Part shown: positions 1 to 12,100 of the stretch, in pieces
Numbering within the stretch: position 1 is the stretch's first letter
Layout: every line of letters begins with the position of its first letter
Origin: Smittium culicis
Taxonomy: Eukaryota; Kickxellomycota; Harpellomycetes; Harpellales; Legeriomycetaceae
Reading direction: 5' to 3'
NCBI GenBank assembly: GCA_001970855.1
Contig: LSSN01005849.1
Span: forward strand, 1-20,956
Length of the DNA: 20,956 nt
The notes under the pieces: generated by a model
Database searches by the model: none
Told to the model about the DNA's origin: nothing
Seen by the model: only the letters and a program-made list of their open reading frames with translations
Made by a program: the position numbers and the translations under genes

Positions 1-744
1 GATAAAATCGTATTTTTCTTTGGTCAAAGCGGAAATATCCAATCTCTAGGCAATATAGAAACCCTAAAAATGGCAGAAGATCAGTATAATATAGTAAAAA
101 GAGTTTCAGAAGAAACAAGCACTCCAATAATCATTGTATTGGCTCAGAATCAGCCATTCTCTTTAGGAGAGCTATCATCAATTGCCGATGGTATAATAAA
201 TGCAAATTTACCTGGTTCATATGGAGGTTTACCAATAGCAGAAGCTCTATTTGGAGAATTTAGTCCATCTGGTCGCCAGCCTTATACTTACCCCAGGCTT
301 GACTATCAATCTACAACAACATACTTTACTCCTGTATGGAACGAATATAGCCCTGAATTTTCTTTTGGTCAAGGAATGGGTTATAATGAAATAACATATA
401 GTAACATAACAACTAGTTCTGACGTTATTAGCCCAGGAAATCCCATTAATGTTTCTGTTACTGCTGTAAACAATGGTAAGCTACCTCAAATGGAGCCTGT
501 CTTGATGTATACTACCCAACAAGTTAGAAGAGGATATTCTCCAGAAAAGTATCGACTCAGAGCTTTCGATAAACAACTTATTGAACCAGGCGCATCTCGC
601 ACATTTACTTTCAAATTAACAGCAGAAGAATTGATGTTTTGGAATGTAGATTTAAACAGAGTACTTGAAGAGGGATTGATAGATATCACAATAAACGCCT
701 TCAATAAAAACTATGTAAAGAAGACCGTAAATCTGAAGAAATAG
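1..744 (+). CDS. Glycoside hydrolase family 3 beta-glucosidase, C-terminal part (5' partial)
   Basis: The reading frame is open from base 1, so the gene starts outside the window; the first internal ATG (70) is not the true start. The visible 247 residues are the end of a GH3 beta-glucosidase, which releases glucose from the non-reducing end of beta-glucosides. The first ~100 residues are the end of the (alpha/beta)6 sandwich domain, with the family signature LPGSYGGLPIAEALFG followed by a PSGRxPYTYP segment (about residues 72-99). An FSFGQGMGY stretch follows, equivalent to the usual 'PFGxGLSY' linker. The remainder, from about residue 140, is the fibronectin-III-like C-terminal domain (VNNG, then an F-K-L-EPG-R-F-F-L pattern). 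It ends at TAG 742-744. The catalytic nucleophile Asp lies in the missing N-terminal part, so activity cannot be judged. It is convergent with TPP2. Substrate range and secretion cannot be read from this fragment. Confidence 0.93.
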   Translation, partial: DKIVFFFGQSGNIQSLGNIETLKMAEDQYNIVKRVSEETSTPIIIVLAQNQPFSLGELSSIADGIINANLPGSYGGLPIAEALFGEFSPSGRQPYTYPRLDYQSTTTYFTPVWNEYSPEFSFGQGMGYNEITYSNITTSSDVISPGNPINVSVTAVNNGKLPQMEPVLMYTTQQVRRGYSPEKYRLRAFDKQLIEPGASRTFTFKLTAEELMFWNVDLNRVLEEGLIDITINAFNKNYVKKTVNLKK

Positions 745-1536
745 TTCCGATATTCTAGAATAGAATATGATTCTTTCTCAAACAAAAAATTTTTTTTATT
801 TTTTATAGATCAATGACATATGGTTAATAGCATTTTAATCTTGATTTTACCAATATTTATCAAACTTGGTATTCATTTATTTTGTGATAATTTTGAAGTT
901 ATTAAGTTTTAGTAACCTAACTTTTTTCAATTAAAGTTTTATTTTTATTTTGTAAACTCATACACGCACTTAAGTGATTCACCAGCCCTCTTGAACCAAT
1001 GTCCAGTGGGTATGGAGCTGCTAGAGCGGTGATTGGGGTTCGGCTGAAAATTTATTTTTTTAATATTTTTTTAACATTTTAAATGTTTTTTGATAGTGTT
1101 TAGTATACTTTTAAATTATGTTTAATAAATTCTCACAGAAAAAAAAAGAATGCAGTTTTCTATATTTAATAGATTGATAACAGTCTAAATCATGAGTATG
1201 TGTTAACACAAACTTTATTTTATTTAATCTTATTATAAACAGCAAAGAAATTCTAAATTCTGATAGATTATAAATATAACTATGCAAAATGAACCATAAG
1301 CGAAGCGTAATACTTTGGATATTAGCTTTGAAATACCATTTATGCACTTGCAAAAAGAGCTAATTCCTTTTTACTACTAGAAAAAATGCTGACAATTGTA
1401 AAGCTAATATTAATTAAGATAATTTTAATTGTTGATTATTTATATAATTACAAATTACACTTATACTCATTAGTAAAACCAAAAGGTTTAATGATATAGG
1501 AAACAATTAAAAATATATCTGGTTGATAAAAAAATT
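745..1536. other. Convergent spacer between GH3 and TPP2
   Basis: This lies between two gene 3' ends and is mostly AT-rich with A- and T-runs. There is no convincing protein gene. The exception is a GC-richer island around 958-1050, listed separately. The rest should contain the two polyadenylation regions, but I cannot place either site with confidence. Confidence 0.7.
958..1061 (+). ncRNA. Candidate structured small RNA or short repeat copy
   Basis: About 90 bases of clearly higher GC sit in an AT-rich spacer. By eye the + strand can fold on itself: 983-987 (CAGCC) pairs with 1042-1046 (GGCTG), 993-997 (GAACC) with 1037-1041 (GGTTC), and 998-1000 with 1032-1034. A five-base bulge lies on the 5' side and a two-base bulge on the 3' side. 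A 10-bp palindrome CACTTAAGTG (967-976) precedes it. GGTTCG (1037-1042) resembles the core of a Pol III B box, and seven Ts (1055-1061) follow, as in a Pol III terminator. No tRNA cloverleaf or good A box is visible. On the - strand an acceptor-like TTTTCAG is followed by a ~40-codon open stretch, so a decayed exon or a dispersed-repeat copy is an alternative. Confidence 0.25.
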
Positions 1537-4500
1537 TCAAAACTTGGCAAAGCTGTCTGGGAAAATATAGTATTGGCTTTCGTTAAAGTGGTTCTGGATA
1601 AAGTTCCAGCCAAGTAGGCCAACAAGGAATACTCTGATACCCCACATTGTTTTATAGTCTGATATGGTCGAGTCGTTGAGCGTAGCGTTATCCAAGTAGC
1701 GATTTAAGGTTAATAGACTCTGACCATATTCAAGGTTCAAAATGCTATTTGCAGCAGAAATATAGGTATAATCTAGGCTTGGAATTTGAGAAGGTTTAGC
1801 GTCAGGTTTATTGCTAATTCCCATCCATTTCTCGTACTCTGAAATTTCAGCTGAGATATCTTTAAGGGATATAGCCGGGCATACAAGCTTCTTAAGTTTG
1901 TCTAAAGAGTCGCTACAGATGTTTGCATAAAGTAAATCGGATTTATCTGCAGAAGTATACTGGATGCAATAATAAATATAGATCATTGCTCTAATTCTTC
2001 TCATTAATGCATTAGAAACTGAGTCTTTTTTCTTTTCTAGAGCTTTTCTTGATTCGATTTCGGAATCTGTAGCATCTGCTTTGAGTTCACCTTTTAACTC
2101 GTAAGACAAGTTTTTCATATCGAGCATCTCGATAACTTTTGAGGAAAATGAGTGAACACGAAGGTAGTTTTCACATAATTTGAAAAGATCTACGGGTTCT
2201 TGAGGGCTGTTTAAAAAGACGAAACCTTTTTTGATATCAGTATCATAAGCGCTAATTGCTTGTTCATATAAAGACACATTGTTAGGATCAGCTTTAGAAA
2301 TTTCATCAATGAGATTTTTTTGTTCAGAGACATCCTTAATTTTGGAAATATACGAAATCTTTAGGTCAGAAATAGCCTTTTCCAATTGAGATTTTTGGTC
2401 AGCAGCGTCAACTTCGCCTTTCTTGGCAGCTTTATCGGCAGGTTTTGCGGGCGATGGCTTCTTGGGGGCAGAAACTTGAACGTCAAGAGTTCTAAGAGAG
2501 TCAGAACCAAACGAAATATTACCAAGTAAAATATCGCCAGAATCTGTGTTTGCTCCCAAAGAGTCAGGTTTGACACCGCTAACGTAGATACTAGAAATGC
2601 TGCCTTTGTCGATTGCAATTCTTGGAGTAGAGTTAGATGCTAAAAACGCGTTAGAGAAATTAGTTGCGATTGGTGGAGAAATAGGGGTTATCTGAGAGTC
2701 AATGAAAATAGGAGTAGCCTTTATTTTTTCCAAATCCTCGATTTTGTTATATCTAACAAGAACATTGATATAGTAATCTCCAGCAAGGTCTATGCTTAAC
2801 ACGTCAGGATAAACTGAATACACAGCTAATCTTTTTTTGTTTGCGTCAAATACTATATGGAAAAGTTTTAAAACAAGAGTAGTTAGGATTAAGTAATAGT
2901 TGTAAAGTTAATGAATAAAAAATTAACTTACTTTGAATCATTTTATCCTCAAACCAAGAATCATAGATAAAGTTGTCGCATGCTGGGAACCTGAAAGTAT
3001 ATTTTCCTTTGGTCAATGTAGCTTTATAATACAAAAGCATACCATATACGAATGATTTGTTTGGGAGGCTATCTCTGTCGCAGCTCAAAGGTATTATTTC
3101 AGATTTATTTGGAAGAATTGATTTTCTAGATGTATTCAAGGTGATCTTAGGCTGCACAAGATCGGTTCTGCGCAAGCTGCTTACCAAGTCAACCTTAGTT
3201 GATGGTCTATTACCATCAATGAATAAACCATTTGAGTTACCAGACGAGGAAAGAAGTTGCACACCATTGAATTCAATTTTGACATCAATGTTATGGCAAT
3301 CAAATTGACTCCAGAATTGGCCAAGAACAATTTCAACGGTGACACCTCCAATTGCATCGATATTGTGGACAACTTTCTGGACACCATCATCTCCTGACAC
3401 ATAGGAGCCTTGAGCTAATCTAAAGTATTGTTGGTACTCATAGAGTTCGTGTCTTTCACCTGGAATTAGTTGGCAAGTGTTAATAACAAAATTTGCAGGA
3501 GCAGAGGCAGATAAGTTTTTGCTGCGCACAGTAACAATCATTTTATTTGCAGATAAAGGAGCATGTAAGTACCATCTTTTTAGTTCAGTTGGCTTGAAGT
3601 TAAGATCCTTCATAGTAATTTCAGCTAGATTACCTACAGCCTTTGGCTTAGCAACAGTAACAGGAATGGTGAAAACTGCTCCAGATTGAACGTTTTCGGA
3701 ATCAAATGCCTGAATTTCAGCATAATGGAATTTTCCTTCTTCTAAAGATTTGCAGTCAACTGAGAGACGGAATGATCTACCAACTGAGTTGCAGTACAAG
3801 CTATCTGGAATTTGGACCCAGGATGAGTTAGAAACCATAACAAGTTTTCGATCATATCCATACTTTTCTCTTCGAAGAAGTTCTCTGGCATCCTTTCCGG
3901 AATCACCGCTATCTTCAAAGTTTGGCGAAAACAAAAAGCGAGGAGATACGCTAATATCTTCGACATTAAGCCTGGTGCATTCATCAATTCCCCTATAATA
4001 TAAACCACGAGCTCCACTTCTAGAGTCGATGGAAATATTGTAAGAGATATCCAAATCATCGTTTTGTTTGTTTGCAAGGAGGAAATTAAAGGCTTTTTCT
4101 GTTTGAATAAATCCAACATTTAGAATATCTCCAACATCTTTGCTGGTTGCAGTAATTGCTCTACTGATTCTGTATGGAGTGACCCGTAACGAAAGAGCTT
4201 TTAATCCCGATACCAATAATGATAGACAACCACAAACATTTGGAGATGACATTGAGGTACCATTAATTATCTCGTATTGCTTTAAAGTATATTCGGGGTA
4301 GCATTGAGCAGCACTTCCGGGGCCATAAATTGTAGCACCTTTAGCGCCATCAAATGTTGGGCCAAGAGAGCTCCATGTATAAGATGTCTCCTTAACATTT
4401 TTGAGCATAAAGTAGTTGGATTTCATCTGTTGGTGGCCTACAAATGCACCAACACCGATGACATCATCAGTTGTTCCTCCAGGAGAGCCGGATGTACTTA

Positions 4501-5726
4501 AACCTGGGCCTGCATTTCCTGCAGAAGATACAAATATACAATGGTGTTGTCTGATTACGTTTTCTTTTAGTAAGTTTACAAAGAAACCAGAGTTTGCAAC
4601 TGTGGTGGGTTCACCATAACTCATATTTGCTAAATCGGCTTTATGTTCAATAATAGAGTTTGCAGCTCTGGTAAGGCCAGCACCAGTTTCAAGGGATCCC
4701 AAGCGGTGGTCACCTATTTTTAGTGATATAAGTTGTGCACCGGGGGCGACACCGTTCATTTCGCTGTCGTCTTTATTATAGCCAGCTGTTATTCCAGCAA
4801 CGTGCGAGCCGTGAGAACCAGCAGCAGTCACTACACTTAATAGTCTTCCATTGTCATAAATCTTTACGGAGTAACCAAACAGATTTGACTTGTCAAGATA
4901 TGCGTACTTTCTGTCGATTTTATAATCCCTTAAAGGAGTTAGCTCTGATAGATCGTGACCTGATGTGGTATTGACAACTGCAAGATAGTCAGTACCATCA
5001 TGGAAAACAATACAGTCAAGATTAGGGCCAAAATCTTCATAACTATCATAAAGCTGTTTTAGCCCAGTCAATTGAGCGTTTAATTCTATTTCTTCTTTTT
5101 TTTGTTCTTCGCTTTTATCTTCATCTTTAATCTTGGAAATACTCAACAACTGCTCTCGAATATGATGAGTAGCTTCTAAGTTTTTAGTTCTGTAAGCATC
5201 TAGTCGCTCCTAAAAGATAAAAATAAAAAAAACAAAAAAAGTTATTATTATATCGAAATTAAGGTGTTATGATATATAAAAAGCCTTATATAAAAACATT
5301 TACAGTTTTAATTCTGTTAGTTAGTTCAGTGGGGGTTAAATCATAGAGCATTTTTGAACCAACACGGACCATTCTAGAGGGAATATTCCATTTAGGGTTA
5401 ATGAATAATTTTTCGCCAGAAGAGCTTAAAACATATTTCCTCTGGTCGCCACATTCGTTAATAATCTGAATTTCCTGCTCCTCGGATAGATAAACGTCAC
5501 CGGAACCAGTACAATCGACTATGTCAATTATTTTTGGCTTACCATCAGAAGTAACTTGCATTCCGGCGGCAGCAGGGTCAACGCCAGTGTCTAAAATGGC
5601 AATTATGGTATTTCTTCCGTCATAATCGGGGTATTTTTGTATGAAGCTGGTAGCTTGGGTATCCTCAGTTGGGGTAAGTCCGTTTCCTGGGAATTTTGGG
5701 ATTGGAGTTTCAAAAGAGCAAGACAT
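1537..5726 (-). CDS. TPP2: Tripeptidyl-peptidase II (giant cytosolic subtilisin-like serine peptidase)
   Basis: Exons on the - strand are 5726-5304, 5209-2932 and 2852-1537 (4017 nt, 1338 residues, stop TGA 1539-1537). Introns are 5210-5303 (94 nt, donor GTAAAT, branch-like TAATAAC) and 2853-2931 (79 nt, donor GTAAGT). The joined frame matches TPP2 from end to end, including the start and the tyrosine/proline-rich C-terminus; animal TPP2 is ~1250 residues. S8 catalytic residues are Asp46 (AILDTGVDP), His274 (SHGSHVAG), oxyanion Asn373 (SSAGNAGPG) and Ser460 (NGTSMSSP), with the ~200-residue insert between Asp and His typical of TPP2. Glu315 and Glu341 align with the double-Glu motif that anchors the substrate N-terminus. 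TPP2 removes tripeptides from oligopeptides released by the proteasome and forms giant spindle-shaped assemblies. Exon 3 carries a Lys/Ala/Pro-rich linker before the helical C-terminal region. The ATG at 5726 has A at -3 and aligns with known starts. Confidence 0.97.
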
Positions 5727-5910
5727 GATTTAGTAGTTGATAAAATAACCAGATAGTATAATATTTCAAAGCTGTGTATATTTTTGTTTATTGAGCAGAA
5801 TATTGTAGCAAAACAAAGAAATAGCGTTGTATTTATATGTTTTTTTTTTTAAGCACTGCAAATATTTGATAGTAAATAGTTAAAATAAGTGATAGCGCTA
5901 AAGTTATTGA

Positions 5911-5962
5911 TAGAAGTAGTGGTATTAGTATTAGTAGCTTTAGTATCAGCAAAATCAGCAGC
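5911..5962. repeat. Imperfect AGT/ATT triplet low-complexity tract
   Basis: This run is dominated by AGT, ATT and AGC triplets (for example GTATTAGTATTAGTAG). It lies about 200 bp upstream of the TPP2 start. It looks like a decayed trinucleotide microsatellite, with no sign of coding use. Confidence 0.6.
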
Positions 5963-7384
5963 GGATAAAGAGTGTAATAATATATAAGTATGAGTAGCTA
6001 GTATTTGGTATTAGTCTTGTTATTTATAATCATATAGGTAGGCTTTTAAGTGTGCTCAGACTTTTTTAGCCATTCGCTATAAACTTTCGCAGGAAACAAT
6101 GGCTTAAGCATGAGTTCCCTTCATCCTAATTTACACCTTAAGATCGTTATGATTCGCCAGCAACCAACAATGCAGCTACGCAAAATTAAAACTCTGCTCT
6201 ATTGGCCTGTATTTCCGAATACTGTACCTGAAAATAAAAATAGCAACAGCAATAGTAATCTAAAGCCATTTTGAAATAAAATAGCGGGAAAATGCCTAAA
6301 AACTTTTCCGAATTAATGCACATTAGATATAAATTCACAGTGGTTTTTGGCTGATATTTTATTTCCACCAACTCGAGTGTCACTATTTTTCCTTTTATAG
6401 AAAAGGCACCATAATGATTACCCCGACGATTTAAAATGTGAATAAAAATCTTCGCCATACTGGAAGAAACCATAAATTTCAAAGAATCCACTATAACTAT
6501 AATTTTAATTGTATAAAGCCAACACTTTCAAGGAAATCATCAACAGAATAACTCCAATCACACCAATTTGCTCTGTTTCATATGAAATTATTCCCAAGAA
6601 CACACGCCTCACTAATAAAAACGGGGCATTTAATGTTATTAACCTCTTTAATTAGTTACAGGCAATTCTGTCAGGTACTCAGGATAAAAAACTTGAAATA
6701 CTACTTTGAACGAAAGTCAAAGAACATTTAATATCTTTGACTGCGCCTAACATTAATATTTATTACTTATGAGATTGTATGTAAATAACTTCAGTAAAAG
6801 CTATATTATCTATCATGAGACTTTGTGGCGGTTGGGTATTGTAGAATTTCTACATACGATATAGCATATTTTATCTTAGATTTTATTGTCAATCATTTCA
6901 AATTTTAAAAAAAAAAAAATAGCAATTATTTCAACAATCACTAAACTTTTTTTATTTTTTGAAAATATCTAGCTGTATTCCATCTGTAACTTTATTGCCT
7001 TGATAATAGCTTGTGATTAAATTATCTATACTTTTTTATAAAAAAATTATTTGAAATACCAATCGATCCATAATTTCAATTTTTCAGTGTACCACAATAA
7101 AAAGTCATTTACACTTCATTATGCTGAGTATTGAAGATAGTAACTTAATAGTAATGTGAAAATTTGCACAGATTAAAAATTAAAGTTCTTCTATTTAAAA
7201 AAAAACATGCGGGGCGTTTTTGCGGCAAAGCTAAAAGGAAATAAACATTTTCCTTCTTTGCTCTAAATATCGAATTATTCAAGAAATAGTTTTAGCAATC
7301 TAGCTGATTTATATATATTTATATTTCTTTCTCAGAATATCATTACAAGCTATTCAACAGTTCAGAAATTTTAAATTTTCAGCC

Positions 7385-7406
7385 ATATATATATATATAT
7401 ATATAT
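7385..7406. repeat. (AT)11 dinucleotide microsatellite
   Basis: Eleven uninterrupted AT units lie in the long non-coding spacer. It is a simple sequence repeat, probably variable in length between strains. Confidence 0.95.
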
Positions 7407-9168
7407 GTGGTATCGAAATGTTCTAGAACGTACTAAATAATTTAACTCTTTAAAACAATTTAAATATTTTTTTTGTCGTCAGTGCATTTTTTAAACAATA
7501 TATGTAAATACTACCTCGTTTTCGCATACTTTAGTGAAAATAGCAGATCACATATTTAAATCGCTGTGGTGTCAGATTAATTATCTATTTTTTTTGTTTA
7601 TTCCTTATTCTCTGAATTTATATTAGCTATTGTAAAAATCTAGAGTATTCAAGTAAAAATAATAAAAATAAAATTATCACTTCTCTAATTCAAGTTTATT
7701 AGATGCACACAATATCATGAATACCTATTTTTCATAAACATCTAAAATCGTAGATCCTTTTTTTGAATGGAGAGTTTAGTAATACTTTTATCCTATACAT
7801 ATCTAAATAAATATTTACTTTTTAAATATAAGTATAAAATTTATAATTAAATATAAACAAATTACTCTTTTCACAAAGTCTAACTAATAAAAAATTTTTA
7901 TGAAGTATAGATTAGATATCGCTCTCTGGCTTATCTTCTGGAGAATAATCATATATTTTGAAGAGTTAATATATGGCCAAGTACAAAAAAATCTTTAAAA
8001 AAAATTATTAAACAAGGTTGTAAGAAATAAGTTAAGAGTTAACGTCGAATGAAACCAAAAAATTTTTTATAAAGAGAATAATGATGATGGGTATGGACCA
8101 TGTATTAAAGTTAGAAACGAAGAAATTGTTGCTGGCTCTCGAACTTTAATCTTAAAATTGTATATCGCTAGATTTACGCTTTAAATAGTGATGCAAAAAA
8201 TTTTGACTGGAGAAGAAAATGGTTATTAAGTATAAAGCTAACTTTAAACTTGCAGCTTCACAAAGCTGTAAAAAAATTTATATACATCCATAATCCATGC
8301 GCTTAATGTATAAATAGACGAATCAGAAATTCTTGAAAAAAAAAAAAAAGCTAAAAAAAAACGCCTCAATAAGTCTTAATTCCATCCTCTGCTTTATTAA
8401 ACCCTAGTTCATAATGTATTAGCCCAAAAACAAGTTTTTAGAATATGTAGTTGATTATAATTTTACTCGATAATGAAGGTCGTGATACTCTAAATTATAA
8501 AAGATTATTTTAGTTTAAAAATAGACAACTATACTAATTTTATTTTTTCTCTCTAATTGTAGACATATACTGGTTAAAAGAAAAGTTTTACAAACGCCAC
8601 AGATAGTAATTTTGGGTATTCTTAAATAATATCGGAAATACTGATATGTACACCAAAGCACCTCAACTATGTATGCTGAAGATTGTGATTGCTATTTTCT
8701 AACTTAGCCCATTAAATTATCATAAACATCAATAGAAAATGCGGTTTAATGCAATATGGAGGTCATGATTTGATTTGTGCATTAATGTATAATAAATGAA
8801 ACTCTTTATTTAAATAAATCTTTAAATACTTGATATACGTCTAATTCATATGTAATTTTTAATGATAATTTGCAAGCTCTAATAATAAAAAATTAAGTAA
8901 TAAAATTTTGTGTAGTATTGTTGTGGAGGAATCTAAGGGCTTTTAATTTATTGTGAACTTAGACAATGTCTATAGGAGATTTCTAGATACAAAAAGGGAA
9001 GAGTGTAAAAAAGTTCACCTTTTTTAAAATTTTCAGCTTTAAATAAAAAAGTCAAAAAGTTCGACGGAATAAAAAATGGTATGATTTAAATTGCATATGA
9101 TATAAAGAGCGCCACAGGTTACAAAAAAAAAACCAATTTAAAAGAACTAAATTGTATGCATAATAAAT

Positions 9169-12100
9169 CTATTTATTCGTCAAGTAAATACTTTGGGCAT
9201 CGTCAATAAAACCAGTGAGCTCTTTAAACATCTAAAAATGGAAAAAAGCATATAGTCAGAGAATAGTTGGTTGTTTTGTAAAAATTATGGGGATATGGGC
9301 ACCTTTTTTATATCGTCATGCTCGTCAAGCTGAGAAACTAAGTCTTCGGCAAATTGCACTTTATCTTCAGGGGTTTCATCTGATATGTATTAATTAAAGT
9401 TGAGTTAAAAAAAAAGGACAATCAATTGAGATAAAATATAAAAATAATCGCTAAAGAATTGGTATAATGAAGATTAATAATAGTAGCATATTACTTTTCA
9501 GTATGATCCTTTTTTTAGAAACAAATTTATTAGCATGTTTCGTCAGCACAGTGTACAAGTAATATGGATAGTGGTATAGCCAGTGATAAATCTGGCTACG
9601 TCTTTGACAAAATTTTCCAGATTTGTAGCTAACTCCAAGAATTCCTAGGGTATGCAAATCAGCAATTTTTTTATCACGCTCGCAGTTATTTGAAATAAAG
9701 CTTTTCATTGATTTTGGGACTAGGTTATTTTTGATTAAAAAACCAGGGTATGCTCTAAAATTTTTGAACCTTATAGATGCAAGATCCGTCCTTGTTTTTT
9801 TAAAAACTTTTTTGTCAACGGTGAAAAAGGTCTAAAAAAATAGTAGTCTTTTCAATAAAAGTTGTAATAATAAAATGAAAAAAAAAAACAGCAAATTCTC
9901 ATTCATATGTGAAAATGCGGAAATAATAAATAGAAAAAATCTTACGACAGGAACGTTATACACCACAGGTTGTGCCAATAAATTTACTATAAACGTCGAA
10001 GTTCTAGATATTCCAAAGTTACAAGCTTCGCAACCAAGTTCAGGATCAATAAACTCTAACTCATAAATGGGAAAAGATTTCAAGTCGATTAAAAACTGTG
10101 GGTTCCAAACAGAGCTAGAAACCAAAGAATCGCGGATAGTTTCAATTCGATTTTCAACAGTATTTTTTGCAGATTCAAAATAAGATGCTATTAAAGAAAG
10201 AAAAAAAAAGTTTTAGATGAGGTTGAAATGGTAGTATTATAAACACTATATATTTATAGTACGTATAATCATTGAAATGTATTCATTTTTAAGCTATTAA
10301 TATAAAAATTTAAGACACTGGGAAAAAAATTAATTAAGTATTAATACCAGTTTTGGGATCGACGCATGCCAAGATGTCTTCGTTAAAAATAGCGTGGGTC
10401 ATATATTGGACATAGGTATTGAACGACGATTGGAAATCTCGGTTGGTTGAAATACCAAAATCAGCTAAAGTTTTGACGAGACAAAAAAAAAAAATTAAAT
10501 AAAGCAGGTATTATAAAGAAGATATTGGATGAAATAGTTTACCTAGTCTAATTTCTCTATCCTTTGAGCTGGGTATCAGAGAGTCAAATATTGAAGGTCT
10601 TTGTTGGGACGAGATTTCAAAGTTATCGATCGCTTTATAGAAGTCAGCATCGTTATTAGTGCTTTCGACAATATCATCAAATTCATCAGTTACGACAAAA
10701 CCGGATGAGCTTACAGATGCTTCAGTATCGGAAGAAGGGTCATATTTGTTGCTCAAATTTTCTGGATTATATTCATCGCTTTCGTCATTACGAGTAATAG
10801 CAGAGATTAAAGGTGAAGGTTGGGTATTAGAATGGGTTGAATTAATTGTCGGAGAGCGTCTAGATTTTTTGGGTTTAGATTTCTTTGAAGAAGTGGACTT
10901 TGGTTGCGATAAACCAAAATTAATAACATCAGAATAGCTACTGATAGGGATGGAGCTAGTCGAGCTAGACGAATCGTCGTTGGTAGAGAAGCTTTCAGAA
11001 GAACTTTGAGAATCAAAGCTATCAGAATCGCCCGAGACGTAAAAGCTGTTGTATTTGCGATTAAAATCTTTTAAGCCAGTTCTATTGCCTCTAATATCGC
11101 CTATAAAAAAAAAAGTAAGCACAAATTTAAATGATGAAGATAAATTATAGTCTAAAATAAATTAATAAAATATACTTTTAGTTTTTTTTAAAAGTTCTCT
11201 GAAAGAGGGTTTTGATCTTTTTTTCGTTCTTTTAAGCTTTTTATTTTGAGCTTTGGCATATCCACGAGAAACTTTTAAATCATTCAGTTCTTTTTGGAGC
11301 TTGTATTTCATAACTATAGACTTTGGTGAGACAGAAGGAGGGCTGATGTTATTTGAAACATTTTTGCGGTTAATTATTCTTTTCCTCTTTATAACACCAG
11401 AGCTATCAGAATGAGTTTTGGCGTCGTCATCCGTGGATTGAATTACAAAAAGGTTATTAGGGGTTTGTGTGTTGTTAACAAAAGTAGAAGGAAGCTCAGT
11501 ATTTTCAGACTCGGAGCTGTAATGGGTTGAAGTGTTTAGATTTAAATCAGATTTGATGCTAGGTTCGAAGTTAGGAAGTGAATTATAATGAATATGGTTT
11601 GATTGATTAAGAGGAATTTTGGTATCAGGTTTAAAAGAAGTATTAAAGGGGTTGAGCGTGTTATCTTGGGTATTTTGAGAATAAGACTGGCTTTGCTCAT
11701 AAAAGTTGGGGTGGTGATCAACTTTTCTTTCAAAGCCAAAATTTTTATTTTCCGACAAGAAAGTTTTGTCTTCGTATATGGACGCATCCTCAATTTCACT
11801 AGAATCATTGTCGGAATCGAATATTTTAACATTTTTTTGCGAGTTATTGTTACGGGAAGAGCTAATGTATTCAGACTTTTGAAAATTAATGCCTTTTTTG
11901 ATAGGTAAAGGTATTTCTGGGCTAGAAGATTTCGATTCTTCAGAGCTCGATTCGTAAATTCTTATACTAGACTTTTTTCTAAGAGGGCTTGAATTGATAT
12001 TATTATAATCGGGACTGTTAATAATTCCATTTTTAACAGTTGGCTTAAATAAATTCGAAAATGAGATATCTAGACAATAATGATAAATATAGTTAGATTA

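Larger units (their letters stand above)
5727..9168. other. Long AT-rich spacer upstream of TPP2 and downstream of the DUF4211 gene
   Basis: These 3.4 kb should contain the TPP2 promoter (next to 5727) and the 3' end of the DUF4211 transcript (next to 9168). The middle is AT-rich with A/T runs and simple repeats (listed). A GC-richer stretch at about 6040-6490 carries short ORFs on both strands (54 codons + at 6110-6274; 101 codons - at 6186-6491). None shows a recognisable domain. I see no RNA gene, no terminal repeats and no intact transposon. Confidence 0.6.

Noticed and set aside
1001..1050. tRNA gene suggested by GGTTCG and TAGAGC words
   Set aside because: There is no cloverleaf: the T-arm cannot pair around the supposed loop, the interval is too short, and no A box fits. 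It is kept only as a candidate structured RNA.
1111..1353. 80-codon - strand ORF
   Set aside because: The composition is random AT-rich translation, with no domain and no splice context.
5286..5303. Separate 146-residue subtilisin-like protein ending in VNVFI
   Set aside because: The end is read-through into intron 1 of TPP2. The 5304|5209 junction continues the TPP2 alignment in phase.
8041..8185. Coding-like stretch with GYGPCIKVRNEEIVAGSR
   Set aside because: Two + strand frames are open at once and neither extends further or resembles a known family. Chance is sufficient.
9875..10066. 63-codon + strand ORF
   Set aside because: It lies antisense over intron 5 and exon 5 of the DUF4211 gene, whose domain match explains the sequence.
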